Origin: Aquimarina megaterium XH134
GTDB lineage: Bacteria > Bacteroidota > Bacteroidia > Flavobacteriales > Flavobacteriaceae
Direction: 5' to 3'
Assembly: GCF_000520975.1 (NCBI RefSeq)
Contig: NZ_JACB01000044.1
Coordinates: forward strand, 21,100 to 85,099
Length of the DNA: 64,000 nucleotides
Below, one piece after another: positions 8,330 through 17,005 of this stretch (positions are counted from its first letter, which is position 1; each line of letters begins with the position of its first letter). Under the pieces are notes generated by a model. The model was not told the DNA's origin. It searched no databases and was given only the letters and a program-made list of their open reading frames with translations. Both the position numbers and the translations under genes were made by a program.

Positions 8330-8836
8330 CGTAAAACAACACTTAGGTATAACATTATATTAAGCCATTAACATTTACGTGAGGAGTTACCAGGTTTAAT
8401 TCTTAAAATAGCATTAAACTGTTTGACTTCGCGTTTATAAAACTGGAAGAATTTACGTAGAAAAAAAGCAAAACTATGGCTGGGTTGTTTCATAAGTATG
8501 TAATTTTAGATACACTCTATTAGTATCGTTACATGTAAAAACATCACACTTTTTAGAAGAAATTTTTACGATAAAAATAATTGCTATCACTAAAACCTCT
8601 CTTATAATGATATACATCCTGCATAAAACATCAATAACCTCATTTTTGGGATAAACTCACCCATATTATACGAGTTTTAAAAAATCATCAGAGATATGTG
8701 TACTGGTATGCATATCGTACTATTGGCAGGAATTGATCTTTACACATTAGATTTGGATAAGACAACCATAGATTTGGAATATTATAATTTTCTGCATTAA
8801 CTCAACTTTGTATTGTAATTAAAAACAAATATAAAA
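8330..8836. other. Long intergenic region (507 bp)
   Basis: Mostly AT-rich with no convincing gene. A 41-codon minus-strand frame (8493 down to 8368; begins MKQPSHSFAFFLRKFFQFYK) is open but unsupported by any recognised family and may be a decayed fragment. I see no tRNA, repeat or clear promoter. The last 40 bp (TTAACTCAACTTTGTATTG) may hold the promoter of the SDR gene. Confidence 0.35.
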
Positions 8837-9595
8837 ATGAGTCAACAAACAGCAATTATAACAGGAGCAAGTCGAGGTTTAGGAAGAGATATGGCACTTA
8901 ATCTTGCAAAGGATGGCATACACATTATCTTCTCCTATCATACCAACGATAAAAAAGCAAAGGAAGTTATTTTAGAAATAGAATCCATTGGGCAAAAAGC
9001 AGTAGCTTTTCCTTTTGATGCGAATAACTATAAAAGTGGGCAAGAATTTATGGTTAAAGCCACAGATTATCTAAAGCAACAAAACGGCAATCCTAACTTT
9101 GATTTTTTAATTAATAATGCTGGAACAGGAACTTTCAATTTGACATCTGATACTACTGAAGAACAATTCGACGAAATGATGAATGTACACCTCAAAAGTG
9201 TATATTTTTTAACACAAAAAGCATTACCATATCTTAATAAAGGCGGGCGAATTATTAATATTTCTAGTGGATTGACGCGTTTTAGTTTACCTGGGATGTC
9301 TGCTTATGCTATGATGAAAGGTGGCATAGAAGTATTTACACGTTATTTAGCAAAAGAATTGGGGCAACATAAAATTACGGCCAATGTTATTGCTCCCGGA
9401 GCTATAGCAACCAATTTTGCTGGAGGCAGTAATCGGGATAATGAAGAAAAAAGAGCCATTATAGCTAATATTACAGCATTAGGTCGCGTTGGCGAAGCCG
9501 AAGATATAGGAGGTACTGTTGCTTTTTTATGTTCTGATAAAGCAGGTTGGATTAACGGCCAACGCATTGAAGTGTCAGGAGGAATGTTGGTATAA
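8837..9595 (+). CDS. SDR family NAD(P)-dependent oxidoreductase
   Basis: 252 residues. Classical short-chain dehydrogenase: cofactor motif TGASRGLG (residues 9-16), NNAG (93-96), catalytic Ser in INISSG (143/144), and YxxxK as Y157-K161 (SAYAMMKGG). The C-terminus ends with the typical GWINGQRIEVSGGM. Resembles FabG-like 3-oxoacyl reductases but a wide range of alcohols and ketones is possible. The AraC-type regulator 24 bp downstream is probably co-transcribed and may control this gene. Confidence 0.9.
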   Translation: MSQQTAIITGASRGLGRDMALNLAKDGIHIIFSYHTNDKKAKEVILEIESIGQKAVAFPFDANNYKSGQEFMVKATDYLKQQNGNPNFDFLINNAGTGTFNLTSDTTEEQFDEMMNVHLKSVYFLTQKALPYLNKGGRIINISSGLTRFSLPGMSAYAMMKGGIEVFTRYLAKELGQHKITANVIAPGAIATNFAGGSNRDNEEKRAIIANITALGRVGEAEDIGGTVAFLCSDKAGWINGQRIEVSGGMLV

Positions 9596-9619
9596 AATCT
9601 TTTCCATAAATTTATAATA

Positions 9620-10537
9620 ATGAAAGACATAATACACTTAAAAAAGGTTAGTGATTATCATAAACTAGCTCATATCAATCCTCCTGAACACCCATTAATT
9701 AGTCTAATAGACTATAGTAATGTTAAGTACTCATCAGACATTAATGATTTGCAATGGAGACAAGATTATTATACTATTGGGTTAAAACGTAATGTGGCGC
9801 ATAAGTTTTTTTACGGTCAACAAGAATATGATTTTGATGAAGGCGTAATGACTTTCGTTGCGCCAAATCAAGTGATGAGCTTAAGAAACAATCCAAATAT
9901 CAAAAACCATACACCTTCTGGTTGGCTATTATTGATACACCCCAATTTTTTATGGAATTCACCTTTAGCGCATCAAATCAAACACTATGGCTTTTTTGGG
10001 TACACTATAAATGAAGCCCTTTTTCTTTCTGAAAAAGAAGAGCTAATGATGATAAATCTTTTGAATACTATACGTCATGAATACCAATCTAATATTGATA
10101 AATTTAGTCAGAAGATTATTATTTCACAGTTAGAATTACTACTCAATTATGCCGAGCGATTCTATGAAAGGCAATTTATTACTCGTAAAATACCTAACCA
10201 TCAAATACTAAATAAATTCGAAAAAGTTTTGTTAGATTATTTTAATGATGAAAGCATGGATGACAAAGGTTTGCCAACAGTTTTATGGGTTGCTAATTGC
10301 TTAAATCTTTCTCCAAATTATTTAAGTAGTATGCTTAAATCACTTACAGGGCAAAGTACGCAGCAACATATTCATAATAAGTTAATAGAAAAAGCAAAAG
10401 AACAACTATCTACTACACCACTTTCAATAAGCGAAATTGCCTACAGTTTGGGTTTTGAGCATCCAGCATCTTTTAGCAAACTTTTCAAGAATAAAACAGA
10501 AATGTCTCCTTTAGAATTTAGAAAGTCGTTTAATTAA
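9620..10537 (+). CDS. AraC family transcriptional regulator
   Basis: 305 residues. N-terminal cupin-like sensor (about 1-180; FVAPNQVMSLRNN and GWLLLIHPNFLW) and C-terminal double helix-turn-helix (about 205-305) with CLNLSPNYLSSMLKSLTGQS and the second helix SISEIAYSLGFEHPASFSKLFK, ending in the usual PLEFRKSF. Such Bacteroidota regulators commonly sit beside an SDR gene, as here (24 bp after it). Effector unknown. Confidence 0.9.
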   Translation: MKDIIHLKKVSDYHKLAHINPPEHPLISLIDYSNVKYSSDINDLQWRQDYYTIGLKRNVAHKFFYGQQEYDFDEGVMTFVAPNQVMSLRNNPNIKNHTPSGWLLLIHPNFLWNSPLAHQIKHYGFFGYTINEALFLSEKEELMMINLLNTIRHEYQSNIDKFSQKIIISQLELLLNYAERFYERQFITRKIPNHQILNKFEKVLLDYFNDESMDDKGLPTVLWVANCLNLSPNYLSSMLKSLTGQSTQQHIHNKLIEKAKEQLSTTPLSISEIAYSLGFEHPASFSKLFKNKTEMSPLEFRKSFN

Positions 10538-10580
10538 TGATCTCAAGGGTATGAAAGACATTCAAAATATCATATCCTAT

Positions 10581-10665
10581 ATTGTAAAACCTTATTTTTG
10601 ATATACACTTATGCAGTCTATTAGATGAGTTTTTAAAATAAATTCAAACTAATATGTGCATACTC
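10581..10665 (+). promoter_or_regulatory. Promoter/leader repeat, copy B
   Basis: ATTGTAAAACCTTATTTTTG (10581-10600) includes the -7 box TATTTTTG at 10593-10600; the leader contains TTTTTAAAATAAATTCAAAC. It matches copy C over about 85 bp and copy A more loosely. It lies about 100 bp before the serine dehydratase start, so transcripts would have a leader of roughly 90 nt. Confidence 0.6.
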
Positions 10666-10703
10666 AATATATATAGTATCGCTAGGCAATATTAAAATAA
10701 CAG

Positions 10704-11621
10704 ATGGACCATAAACTTTACATAGAAACCCCAATTTATAGATCACATAAATTAAAAAGAGAGCAACAAAAAAATATATATTATAAGTTAGACTGCTATC
10801 AACCAACCGGTTCTTTCAAAATTAGAGGTATGGAAGAATTATGTCGCTTTCATTTCGAAAAAGGGAAAAAAAACTTTATTGCTTCTTCAGGCGGAAATGC
10901 AGGATATTCTTTAGCATACGTTGGGAAACATATAGGTGTAAAAGTTAAAGTAGTCGTTCCTAAAACAACTTCTGCATTTATGATTAACAAAATAGCAAAT
11001 TTAGGGACCGAAGTCGAAGTATATGGTAATGTTTGGGATGAAGCTCATCGATACGCCCAGAAAATTTCGGAAGAGACAGGTGCTGTTTATGTTTCTCCGT
11101 TTGATGATCCTTTACTTTGGAAAGGCCATTCGACTATTATCGATGAATGTGCAAGACAAATAAAACAACCCGACAAAATTATAGTATCTGTTGGTGGCGG
11201 AGGCTTACTTTGCGGAATACTAGAAGGAATGAAAAAAAATGGATGGGAAAACACTCAGGTAATTACAACCGAAACTACAGGTGCAGCATCATTTTATAAA
11301 AGTTGGCAAGCAAAAAAAATTATAGAATTAGAAGAAATATCCTCTATTGCAACCAGTTTAGGAGCAAAAAAAATTGCCGATAAATCATTAGAACTAGCAT
11401 CTCATTTCAATGTTAAACCAATCACCGTTAGTGATAAAGAAGCTATTGATGCTTCATTTATTTTTTTGGATGAATATAATGTAATCGTTGAACCGGCATG
11501 TGGAGCAGCACTTTCTGTTCCTTATTTTCATCCTGAATTGATAACAGAAAATGAAACCGTTTTAGTAATTGTATGTGGTGGAGTGAATACAGAAATAAAT
11601 ACATTACTTAGTAAAAAATAA
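10704..11621 (+). CDS. L-serine/L-threonine dehydratase, animal (SDH) type
   Basis: 305 residues. PLP-dependent fold type II. The sequence follows mammalian SDH closely from memory: KLDCYQPTGSFKIRGMEEL with PLP-lysine K39, SSGGNAGYSLAY phosphate-side loop, VYVSPFDDPLLWKGH, SVGGGGLLCG cofactor loop, VEPACGAALS, and the C-terminal VIVCGGVN with C291, the cysteine that marks SDH. Catalyses deamination of L-serine to pyruvate and L-threonine to 2-oxobutanoate in the cytosol. Most bacteria use the Fe-S SdaA or IlvA type, so this clade is less usual. Stand-alone, with promoter repeat B upstream. Confidence 0.85.
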   Translation: MDHKLYIETPIYRSHKLKREQQKNIYYKLDCYQPTGSFKIRGMEELCRFHFEKGKKNFIASSGGNAGYSLAYVGKHIGVKVKVVVPKTTSAFMINKIANLGTEVEVYGNVWDEAHRYAQKISEETGAVYVSPFDDPLLWKGHSTIIDECARQIKQPDKIIVSVGGGGLLCGILEGMKKNGWENTQVITTETTGAASFYKSWQAKKIIELEEISSIATSLGAKKIADKSLELASHFNVKPITVSDKEAIDASFIFLDEYNVIVEPACGAALSVPYFHPELITENETVLVIVCGGVNTEINTLLSKK

Positions 11622-11680
11622 ACTCCACCCACCAGCAATACTAAAATGCTATAAATACCTATCAAAAACAACACATTCTA

Positions 11681-11765
11681 TTTTGTAAAACCGTATTTTT
11701 GATATAAGCTCATATTGACCATGTGAAGTTTTAAAATAAATACAAACAAGTATATGTATTCTATT
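11681..11765 (+). promoter_or_regulatory. Promoter/leader repeat, copy C
   Basis: Contains AAAACCGTATTTTTGATAT (11687-11705), with -7 box TATTTTTG at 11694-11701, then GTTTTAAAATAAATACAAAC in the leader. Nearly identical core to copy B and similar spacing to the start codon (101 bp to ATG 11802). Confidence 0.6.
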
Positions 11766-11801
11766 ACAAATACTATTGTTGCCAGTACCAAATCGAGCCC
11801 T

Positions 11802-12593
11802 ATGAAAATAATCTTAATTTTTCTTTTTACACTATTCATCAGCACTTCTATCCATGCTCAAAAATCTTCATACACTCTGGTAAATGATAGAAAAGGTAAT
11901 CAAAGTGTTATCGAGTTTCTAGAAGAGTTAATCGATAAAAAAGAAAATATTGAAGAACTGGATTTATCCCACGGAAAATTAGATAGTATTCCTAAAATTA
12001 TCGGGAGTTTTAAAAACTTAAAAGTACTAAGGCTCTATGGTAATAATTTGTCTAATATAACAGGGCAAATATGCCAACTCACCAATTTAGAACGTCTGGA
12101 TTTACGGTTAAATATGCTTGAAAAACTACCCAAATCTATAGAATGTCTAAAACAATTAAAAGACTTAGACCTGCAAGAAAATTTATTAACCGAATTACCC
12201 GAATCACTTGGAAATTTATCCAACTTAACCGATTTGTATCTACAAAACAATCCGATAAGAAAATTACCTAATTCAATAGGGAATCTTAAACGACTACAAA
12301 ATATATATTTAAGAAATAACGCAATTAAAGAGCTTCCGGATTCTTTTATCAACTTAGAAAATTTAGAAATTCTTTTTATTGTAAATAATCCTCTGGAACG
12401 ACTCCCTGATGCTATAGGAAATCTTAAAACATTACAAAGTATTTCTATCTACGATAACAAAATTTCGAATTTACCTCAATCCATCGAGAAGTTGACCAAA
12501 TTAAGATATTTAGATGTTCATGGAAATAAAATTAATCCTGCTGATATAGAAAATCTAAGGGAAAAATTAAAATATTGTGAAATTGAGAAGTAA
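11802..12593 (+). CDS. Secreted leucine-rich repeat protein
   Basis: 263 residues. Signal peptide MKIILIFLFTLFISTSIHA, then about nine leucine-rich repeats of 23 residues (LxxLxxLxLxxNxIxxLPxxIG pattern, for example LKDLDLQENLLTELPESLGN and LQNIYLRNNAIKELPDSF). This typical/SDS22-like LRR forms a solenoid for protein-protein contact. No catalytic domain or C-terminal sorting domain is visible. The open frame extends to an ATG at 11754 that lies inside promoter repeat C; ATG 11802 is preferred because it begins exactly at the signal peptide. Confidence 0.85.
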   Translation: MKIILIFLFTLFISTSIHAQKSSYTLVNDRKGNQSVIEFLEELIDKKENIEELDLSHGKLDSIPKIIGSFKNLKVLRLYGNNLSNITGQICQLTNLERLDLRLNMLEKLPKSIECLKQLKDLDLQENLLTELPESLGNLSNLTDLYLQNNPIRKLPNSIGNLKRLQNIYLRNNAIKELPDSFINLENLEILFIVNNPLERLPDAIGNLKTLQSISIYDNKISNLPQSIEKLTKLRYLDVHGNKINPADIENLREKLKYCEIEK

Positions 12594-12765
12594 TGACACA
12601 TTAGTACTTTAAAAATCAATTGATTGTAACGTCTTGTATTGAAAAAACAAAAATCACTTAGTAAAATCATATCTGATAAAATTCACAAAACATTAGCAAT
12701 TTTTGGGTTGTTGCACTTTAAAAATAGTCAGACATTTGGATACACATTTCCTAAATGAAAAGAGT

Positions 12766-13278
12766 ATGAAAATTGAAAATTGCACAATAGATGATATTGA
12801 TGAAATATACAGGTTGTACAGAATAGCTTCAGCATATCAAAAATCAAAAGAAGGAGTTATTGTTTGGCCAGAGTTTGAGCGAAAACTTGTAGAAGATAGT
12901 ATCTCAGAAAACAGGCAATGGAAACTTACCATTGATAACAAGATTGCTTGTGTATGGACCATCACATTTAGTGATGAGCAAATTTGGGAAGAAAAAAATG
13001 GCGATGCTGCTATCTATATTCATCGTATTGCAACCAATCCCGATTATAGAGGTCAAAATTTTGTGGCAATCATTGTAGAGTGGTCAAAAGAATATGCCAA
13101 AAAAAGTAATAAGGACTATATACGATTAGATACACTAGGCAACAATGTAAAGCTTATAGAACATTATAAAAAGGCTGGTTTTGACTTTTTAGGATTCTTT
13201 GATTTAAAAAACACAGAAGGATTACCCGATCATTATGGTAAGGCTCCCGCCAGTTTATTCGAAATAAAGTTATCTTAG
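12766..13278 (+). CDS. GNAT family N-acetyltransferase
   Basis: 170 residues. GNAT fold with acetyl-CoA binding motif A around IHRIATNPDYRGQNFVAIIV (the RGxxG/A-like loop reads RGQNFV) and a C-terminal NNVKLIEHYKKAGFDFLG matching motif B. Acceptor substrate unknown. The frame can be opened to a TTG at 12703, but ATG 12766 begins directly at the fold (MKIENCTIDDIDEIY) and follows a purine-rich AAAAGAGT. Confidence 0.85.
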   Translation: MKIENCTIDDIDEIYRLYRIASAYQKSKEGVIVWPEFERKLVEDSISENRQWKLTIDNKIACVWTITFSDEQIWEEKNGDAAIYIHRIATNPDYRGQNFVAIIVEWSKEYAKKSNKDYIRLDTLGNNVKLIEHYKKAGFDFLGFFDLKNTEGLPDHYGKAPASLFEIKLS

Positions 13279-13388
13279 TAATCTAAAGAAGAAAAAAAGT
13301 AACTCATCAATTTCACTGAAAACAGGGAACTAAAAAACAGAAATGTAATCTATATTTGAGACAAAATAATAGTAATTCTACCTGACAC

Positions 13389-14291
13389 ATGAGTGACTTA
13401 AAAAATTTAATTATAGAAGAGATTAAAGAGTATGAATGGGACAAAATCGATGGTGTTATAAAATCAATTATCCCTAATATTATTTTCTCGGTCGATGAGA
13501 ACAAATCTACTCAAAGTTTGTTAAATTCAAGATTTGGAGGAAAACCTGCAGCTCCTTCTGGTTTTACGTGGCCTTTACAATCTTTAGGGCAAAAGGCTCC
13601 GCTTGCTTTCTTTTTTCAGCTTAATTTTGAAGAAATAAAACCATTTGACGTAGAGAACATATTCCCCAAAAAAGGAATTCTTTTATGTTTTGCTTCTGTA
13701 ACAGATGATATCATGTGGGAAGACGATTTGGAAGATGCTTTTAAAATCTATTTCTTTGCAGATACAGAAAATCTAGAACTTGTTGATATTCCAAACAACA
13801 TCCCAGATGATCAAAAACTAGCTACGAGAACGATAACTTTCAAAAATAGTTTTCAACTTCCTCGTTACCCTTTTAATTTTGCATTACTAGAAGACGGTCA
13901 TATTTCTGAAGATGATGCTGACGGAATTGATCAGGTTTCAGACGATATGATGGACGAAGCTATCAATATCCAAATGCGAACAAAAATAGCTCTTGAGTCT
14001 GGTTTAAAACCACCAACTCCAAAAAATGATTTACACACGCTTTTTAGTCACAATATGTTATTAGGTGTTCCTTTTTCTGTTCAACATTATATTGCCGAAG
14101 AATGGGCCGAAAGACATCATGAAGATGATGATATGAGCCAAAATTATGTCAACTTGATTTCCTTTGAAATGAAAGGTCATGAAGGATATGGATTTAGTTC
14201 AAACGGTGCTCATCTTTACCTTTGCATAGATAAAGAAGATCTAAAAAATAACGACTTTAGTAATGTTATTGCCTTAGTTCAGAACACATAA
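13389..14291 (+). CDS. DUF1963 (YwqG-like) protein
   Basis: 300 residues. Hallmarks of the YwqG/DUF1963 family: SRFGGKPAAPSGFTWP (residues about 48-63), PLAFFFQLNFEEIKP, and GVPFSVQHYIAEEW where others have LLGYPD. These are small soluble bacterial proteins of unknown role. Cysteine-poor, acidic C-terminal half. Stand-alone. Confidence 0.82.
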   Translation: MSDLKNLIIEEIKEYEWDKIDGVIKSIIPNIIFSVDENKSTQSLLNSRFGGKPAAPSGFTWPLQSLGQKAPLAFFFQLNFEEIKPFDVENIFPKKGILLCFASVTDDIMWEDDLEDAFKIYFFADTENLELVDIPNNIPDDQKLATRTITFKNSFQLPRYPFNFALLEDGHISEDDADGIDQVSDDMMDEAINIQMRTKIALESGLKPPTPKNDLHTLFSHNMLLGVPFSVQHYIAEEWAERHHEDDDMSQNYVNLISFEMKGHEGYGFSSNGAHLYLCIDKEDLKNNDFSNVIALVQNT

Positions 14292-14455
14292 ATCCTTGTC
14301 TTTATTTCCTATTATATATAGTCTAAAATTGTTAATAAACACAAGAGGTTTTAACATGTAAACAGGGATTAAACAATCACTACATCATGATATACCGAAG
14401 AAATAAAATTATCTTAGTAACGGCTATGTAAAATTAGGGTAAAATAAGACTAAAA

Positions 14456-14836
14456 ATGATGAACTTAGAAGAAAACAAAAAGAATGCTATCGCATTCTAC
14501 AAAACTGCCTATACCGGAAATCCTAAAAAAGCGGTAGAACGCTACGTTGGCGATTTGTATATTCAACATAATCCAGATGTTAAAGATGGTACCCAGGGGT
14601 TTATTGATTACTTCGAAAAAATGCAAGTCGAGTACCCCGAGAAATCAATTGAATTTGTACGTTGTATTGCCGAGGGTGACTTAGTAGCATTACATACACA
14701 TCAAATCTGGCCCGGAAATGATGAATATATAACTATGGATTTTTTTAGGTTTGATGAAAAAGGCAAAATTGTAGAGCATTGGGATGCCATCCAGCAAATC
14801 CCTGAAAAAAGTGCTAATAAAAATACCATGTACTAA
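14456..14836 (+). CDS. SnoaL/NTF2-like protein
   Basis: 126 residues. Cone-shaped NTF2 fold: the N-terminal helices with NAIAFYKTAYTGNPKKAVERYVG, then YIQHNPDVKDGTQGFIDYF, DLVALHTHQIW and a final FFRFDEKGKIVEHWDAIQQIP, the usual ending of the SnoaL-like polyketide-cyclase group. Active-site His-Asp pairs (HNPDV, HWDA) are retained, but the reaction is unknown. Start ATG 14456 or 14459 cannot be separated. Confidence 0.85.
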   Translation: MMNLEENKKNAIAFYKTAYTGNPKKAVERYVGDLYIQHNPDVKDGTQGFIDYFEKMQVEYPEKSIEFVRCIAEGDLVALHTHQIWPGNDEYITMDFFRFDEKGKIVEHWDAIQQIPEKSANKNTMY

Positions 14837-15043
14837 TTAAAGCTGCCATCGGTATCCTACTAAAACCTTCTTAACGAAATCAATCTAGTTAATACGCAAA
14901 ACCTGGTATTACAAAAACATATGCTGTTTACCCATAATGATCACGCTGGTTTTTTTCTATCTTAGTCTCAGCATAGCATATCGTAGCAGATAACTATAGA
15001 AAACAACAACCAGATCAACAATATAAAAAGAACATCATACCCG

Positions 15044-15550
15044 ATGAAGAAAGGAATTATAATTCTGGGGAGTTCAAATAGTAATGGAGATACATACAAG
15101 GCAGCTTCATTCGTTAGCCAGCAAATGAACTATTCTATAATAGATTTAAAAACAAAAAATATATCAGAATTTGATTATGAATTCAACAATAGAGATGATG
15201 ATTTTCACCCTTTAATTGATAAAATCGTAAATCAATATGACCTCATTATTTTTGCAACTCCTGTGTATTGGTATACCATGAGTGGAATTCTGAAAACTTT
15301 TTTAGATAGAATTTCTGATTGTTTAAAAATAGAAAAAGATACAGGTCGAAAACTAAGAGGAATGGAAATGGCAATACTTAGTTGCGGTTCGGATAAACAA
15401 CTAAAAGATGGATTTCATATGCCATTTGTAGAAACATCAAAATATCTGGGAATGAAATATATCGGAGATGTACATTGCTGGGTCGAAAACAATACCCTTC
15501 CTGATTTGGTAGAAACAAAATTGAAGGATTTTATAAATCAAATACAATAA
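15044..15550 (+). CDS. NADPH-dependent FMN reductase / flavodoxin-fold protein
   Basis: 168 residues. Flavodoxin-like Rossmann fold with FMN phosphate loop GSSNSNGDTYKA (residues 9-20), FATPVYWYTMSGILKTFLDR as the second FMN-binding loop, and a long C-terminal helix. Family members reduce FMN or quinones or nitro compounds. The stop overlaps the NAT start by one base (TAATG, 15548-15552), so it is coupled to that gene. Confidence 0.88.
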   Translation: MKKGIIILGSSNSNGDTYKAASFVSQQMNYSIIDLKTKNISEFDYEFNNRDDDFHPLIDKIVNQYDLIIFATPVYWYTMSGILKTFLDRISDCLKIEKDTGRKLRGMEMAILSCGSDKQLKDGFHMPFVETSKYLGMKYIGDVHCWVENNTLPDLVETKLKDFINQIQ

Positions 15551-16314
15551 TGGATATTGATCTCTATCTAGAACGAATAAAGTACAAGAAGGACTTAAGT
15601 GTTAATAAAAAAGTGCTTTTCGAACTTCAGCAATCTCACTTAAAAAATGTGCCTTTCGAGAATCTAGACATTCATTACGATAGCGAAATCACACTTAACG
15701 TTGATACTATTTACAATAAAATAGTAGTTCAAAAAAGAGGAGGATTTTGCTATGAGTTAAACGGGTTATTCTATCATTTACTAAAAGAAATTGGGTTTGA
15801 TGTAAAAATGATTTCGGGTAGGGTTTATAACACATCAAAAGGGTACGGGAAAGAATATGATCATTTAGCCATAATAACTTCTATACATAACAATGATTAT
15901 CTGGTAGATGTAGGATTTGGTAAATTCTCATATACTCCATTACTAATTAAACCCGGAGTTAAATTATCTGATGATTTTGGTTATTTTGAGTTTGATAAAT
16001 TCGATGATGATTATTTAAGAGTAAACGAAGTGGTAGATGAAGTATCGACTCCACAATATATTTTTAAAACTATAGGTCGAAATTTTAATGAATTTCAAGA
16101 AATGTGTATATTTCATCAAACCAGCAAAGATTCTCATTTTACACAAAAAAAAGTAATCTCCAGGATAACTGATACAGGAAGAATTACTTTAAATGACAAT
16201 CAATGTAAAATTACCCAAGGAGCAGATACTAAGATCATAGAATTTACAGAAGAAACAAAATTTAACGAGCTTCTAAAAGAACATTTTGATATCGAAATAC
16301 AGAAGCCTTCCTAA
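15550..16314 (+). CDS. nat: Arylamine N-acetyltransferase
   Basis: 254 residues. Catalytic triad of the NAT family is complete: C67 in RGGFCYELNGLF, H105 in YDHLAII, D120 in LVDVGFG. N-terminal NVPFENLDIHY is the standard NAT strand. Acetylates arylamines, hydrazines and related xenobiotics with acetyl-CoA in the cytosol. Translationally coupled to the upstream flavodoxin-fold gene, which suggests joint processing of nitroaromatic or arylamine compounds (reduction then acetylation; inference). Confidence 0.9.
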   Translation: MDIDLYLERIKYKKDLSVNKKVLFELQQSHLKNVPFENLDIHYDSEITLNVDTIYNKIVVQKRGGFCYELNGLFYHLLKEIGFDVKMISGRVYNTSKGYGKEYDHLAIITSIHNNDYLVDVGFGKFSYTPLLIKPGVKLSDDFGYFEFDKFDDDYLRVNEVVDEVSTPQYIFKTIGRNFNEFQEMCIFHQTSKDSHFTQKKVISRITDTGRITLNDNQCKITQGADTKIIEFTEETKFNELLKEHFDIEIQKPS

Positions 16315-16343
16315 ATCAAATTATAATATCATACTAAAAATAA

Positions 16344-16892
16344 ATGGCAATTACATTTCCTATTATAGAAACAGAACGATTACGACTACGACAGTTTACA
16401 AACCATGATTTAGAGAATGTATATCTCGGTCTATCGAATCCCGATGTAATCAAATACTATGGGGTTAGCTTTAATAGTCGTGAAGCTACCAAAGAGCAAA
16501 TGATATGGTTTGCAGAATTAGAGAAAAATGAAACCGGCATATGGTGGGCTGTTTGCTCAAAAGATGGTAACACCTTCTATGGCGCAGGAGGACTTAATGC
16601 TATCGAAAAAGAAAACAAAAAAGCAGAAATCGGATTCTGGCTTCTTCCCGAGCATTGGGGAAAAGGAATCATGAAAGAAGTAATGCCTCTCATTTGTAAA
16701 TTCGGATTTGAAAATCTAGGGTTGCATAGAATTGAAGGTTTTGTAGATGCCGAGAATTCGAATTGCAAAAATGGACTAGCAAAATTAGATTTTGAATACG
16801 AAGGGACAATGGTCGATTGCGAAATCAAAAACGGAAAACATGTTAGCGTAGCTATTTATGCCATGTTAAATAAAAGTTCCTCTTCTAAGTAA
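16344..16892 (+). CDS. GNAT acetyltransferase, RimJ/RimL type
   Basis: 182 residues. N-terminal ETERLRLRQFTNHDLENVY is typical of RimJ/RimL-like enzymes, followed by AEIGFWLLPEHWGKGIMKEV (acetyl-CoA loop with WGKGIM) and HRIEGFVDAENSNCKNGLAK. Members acetylate ribosomal protein N-termini or small amines; substrate not predictable. It begins 29 bp after the NAT gene. Confidence 0.88.
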   Translation: MAITFPIIETERLRLRQFTNHDLENVYLGLSNPDVIKYYGVSFNSREATKEQMIWFAELEKNETGIWWAVCSKDGNTFYGAGGLNAIEKENKKAEIGFWLLPEHWGKGIMKEVMPLICKFGFENLGLHRIEGFVDAENSNCKNGLAKLDFEYEGTMVDCEIKNGKHVSVAIYAMLNKSSSSK

Positions 16893-17005
16893 AAAAGAAT
16901 ATCTATATTTTATTATCAGTCCTATTGTAATGCAATTGGTTTCTCTAATTAAACGAATGTCTAAACCAAACTACATAATTAAGATCAAATACATTTTTAT
17001 TAAGT

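Noticed and set aside
2723..13325. 15-nt identical stretch TTTCACTGAAAACAG at 2723-2737 and 13311-13325
   Set aside because: In 64 kb of AT-rich DNA one such 15-nt match is expected by chance; no other shared flanks.
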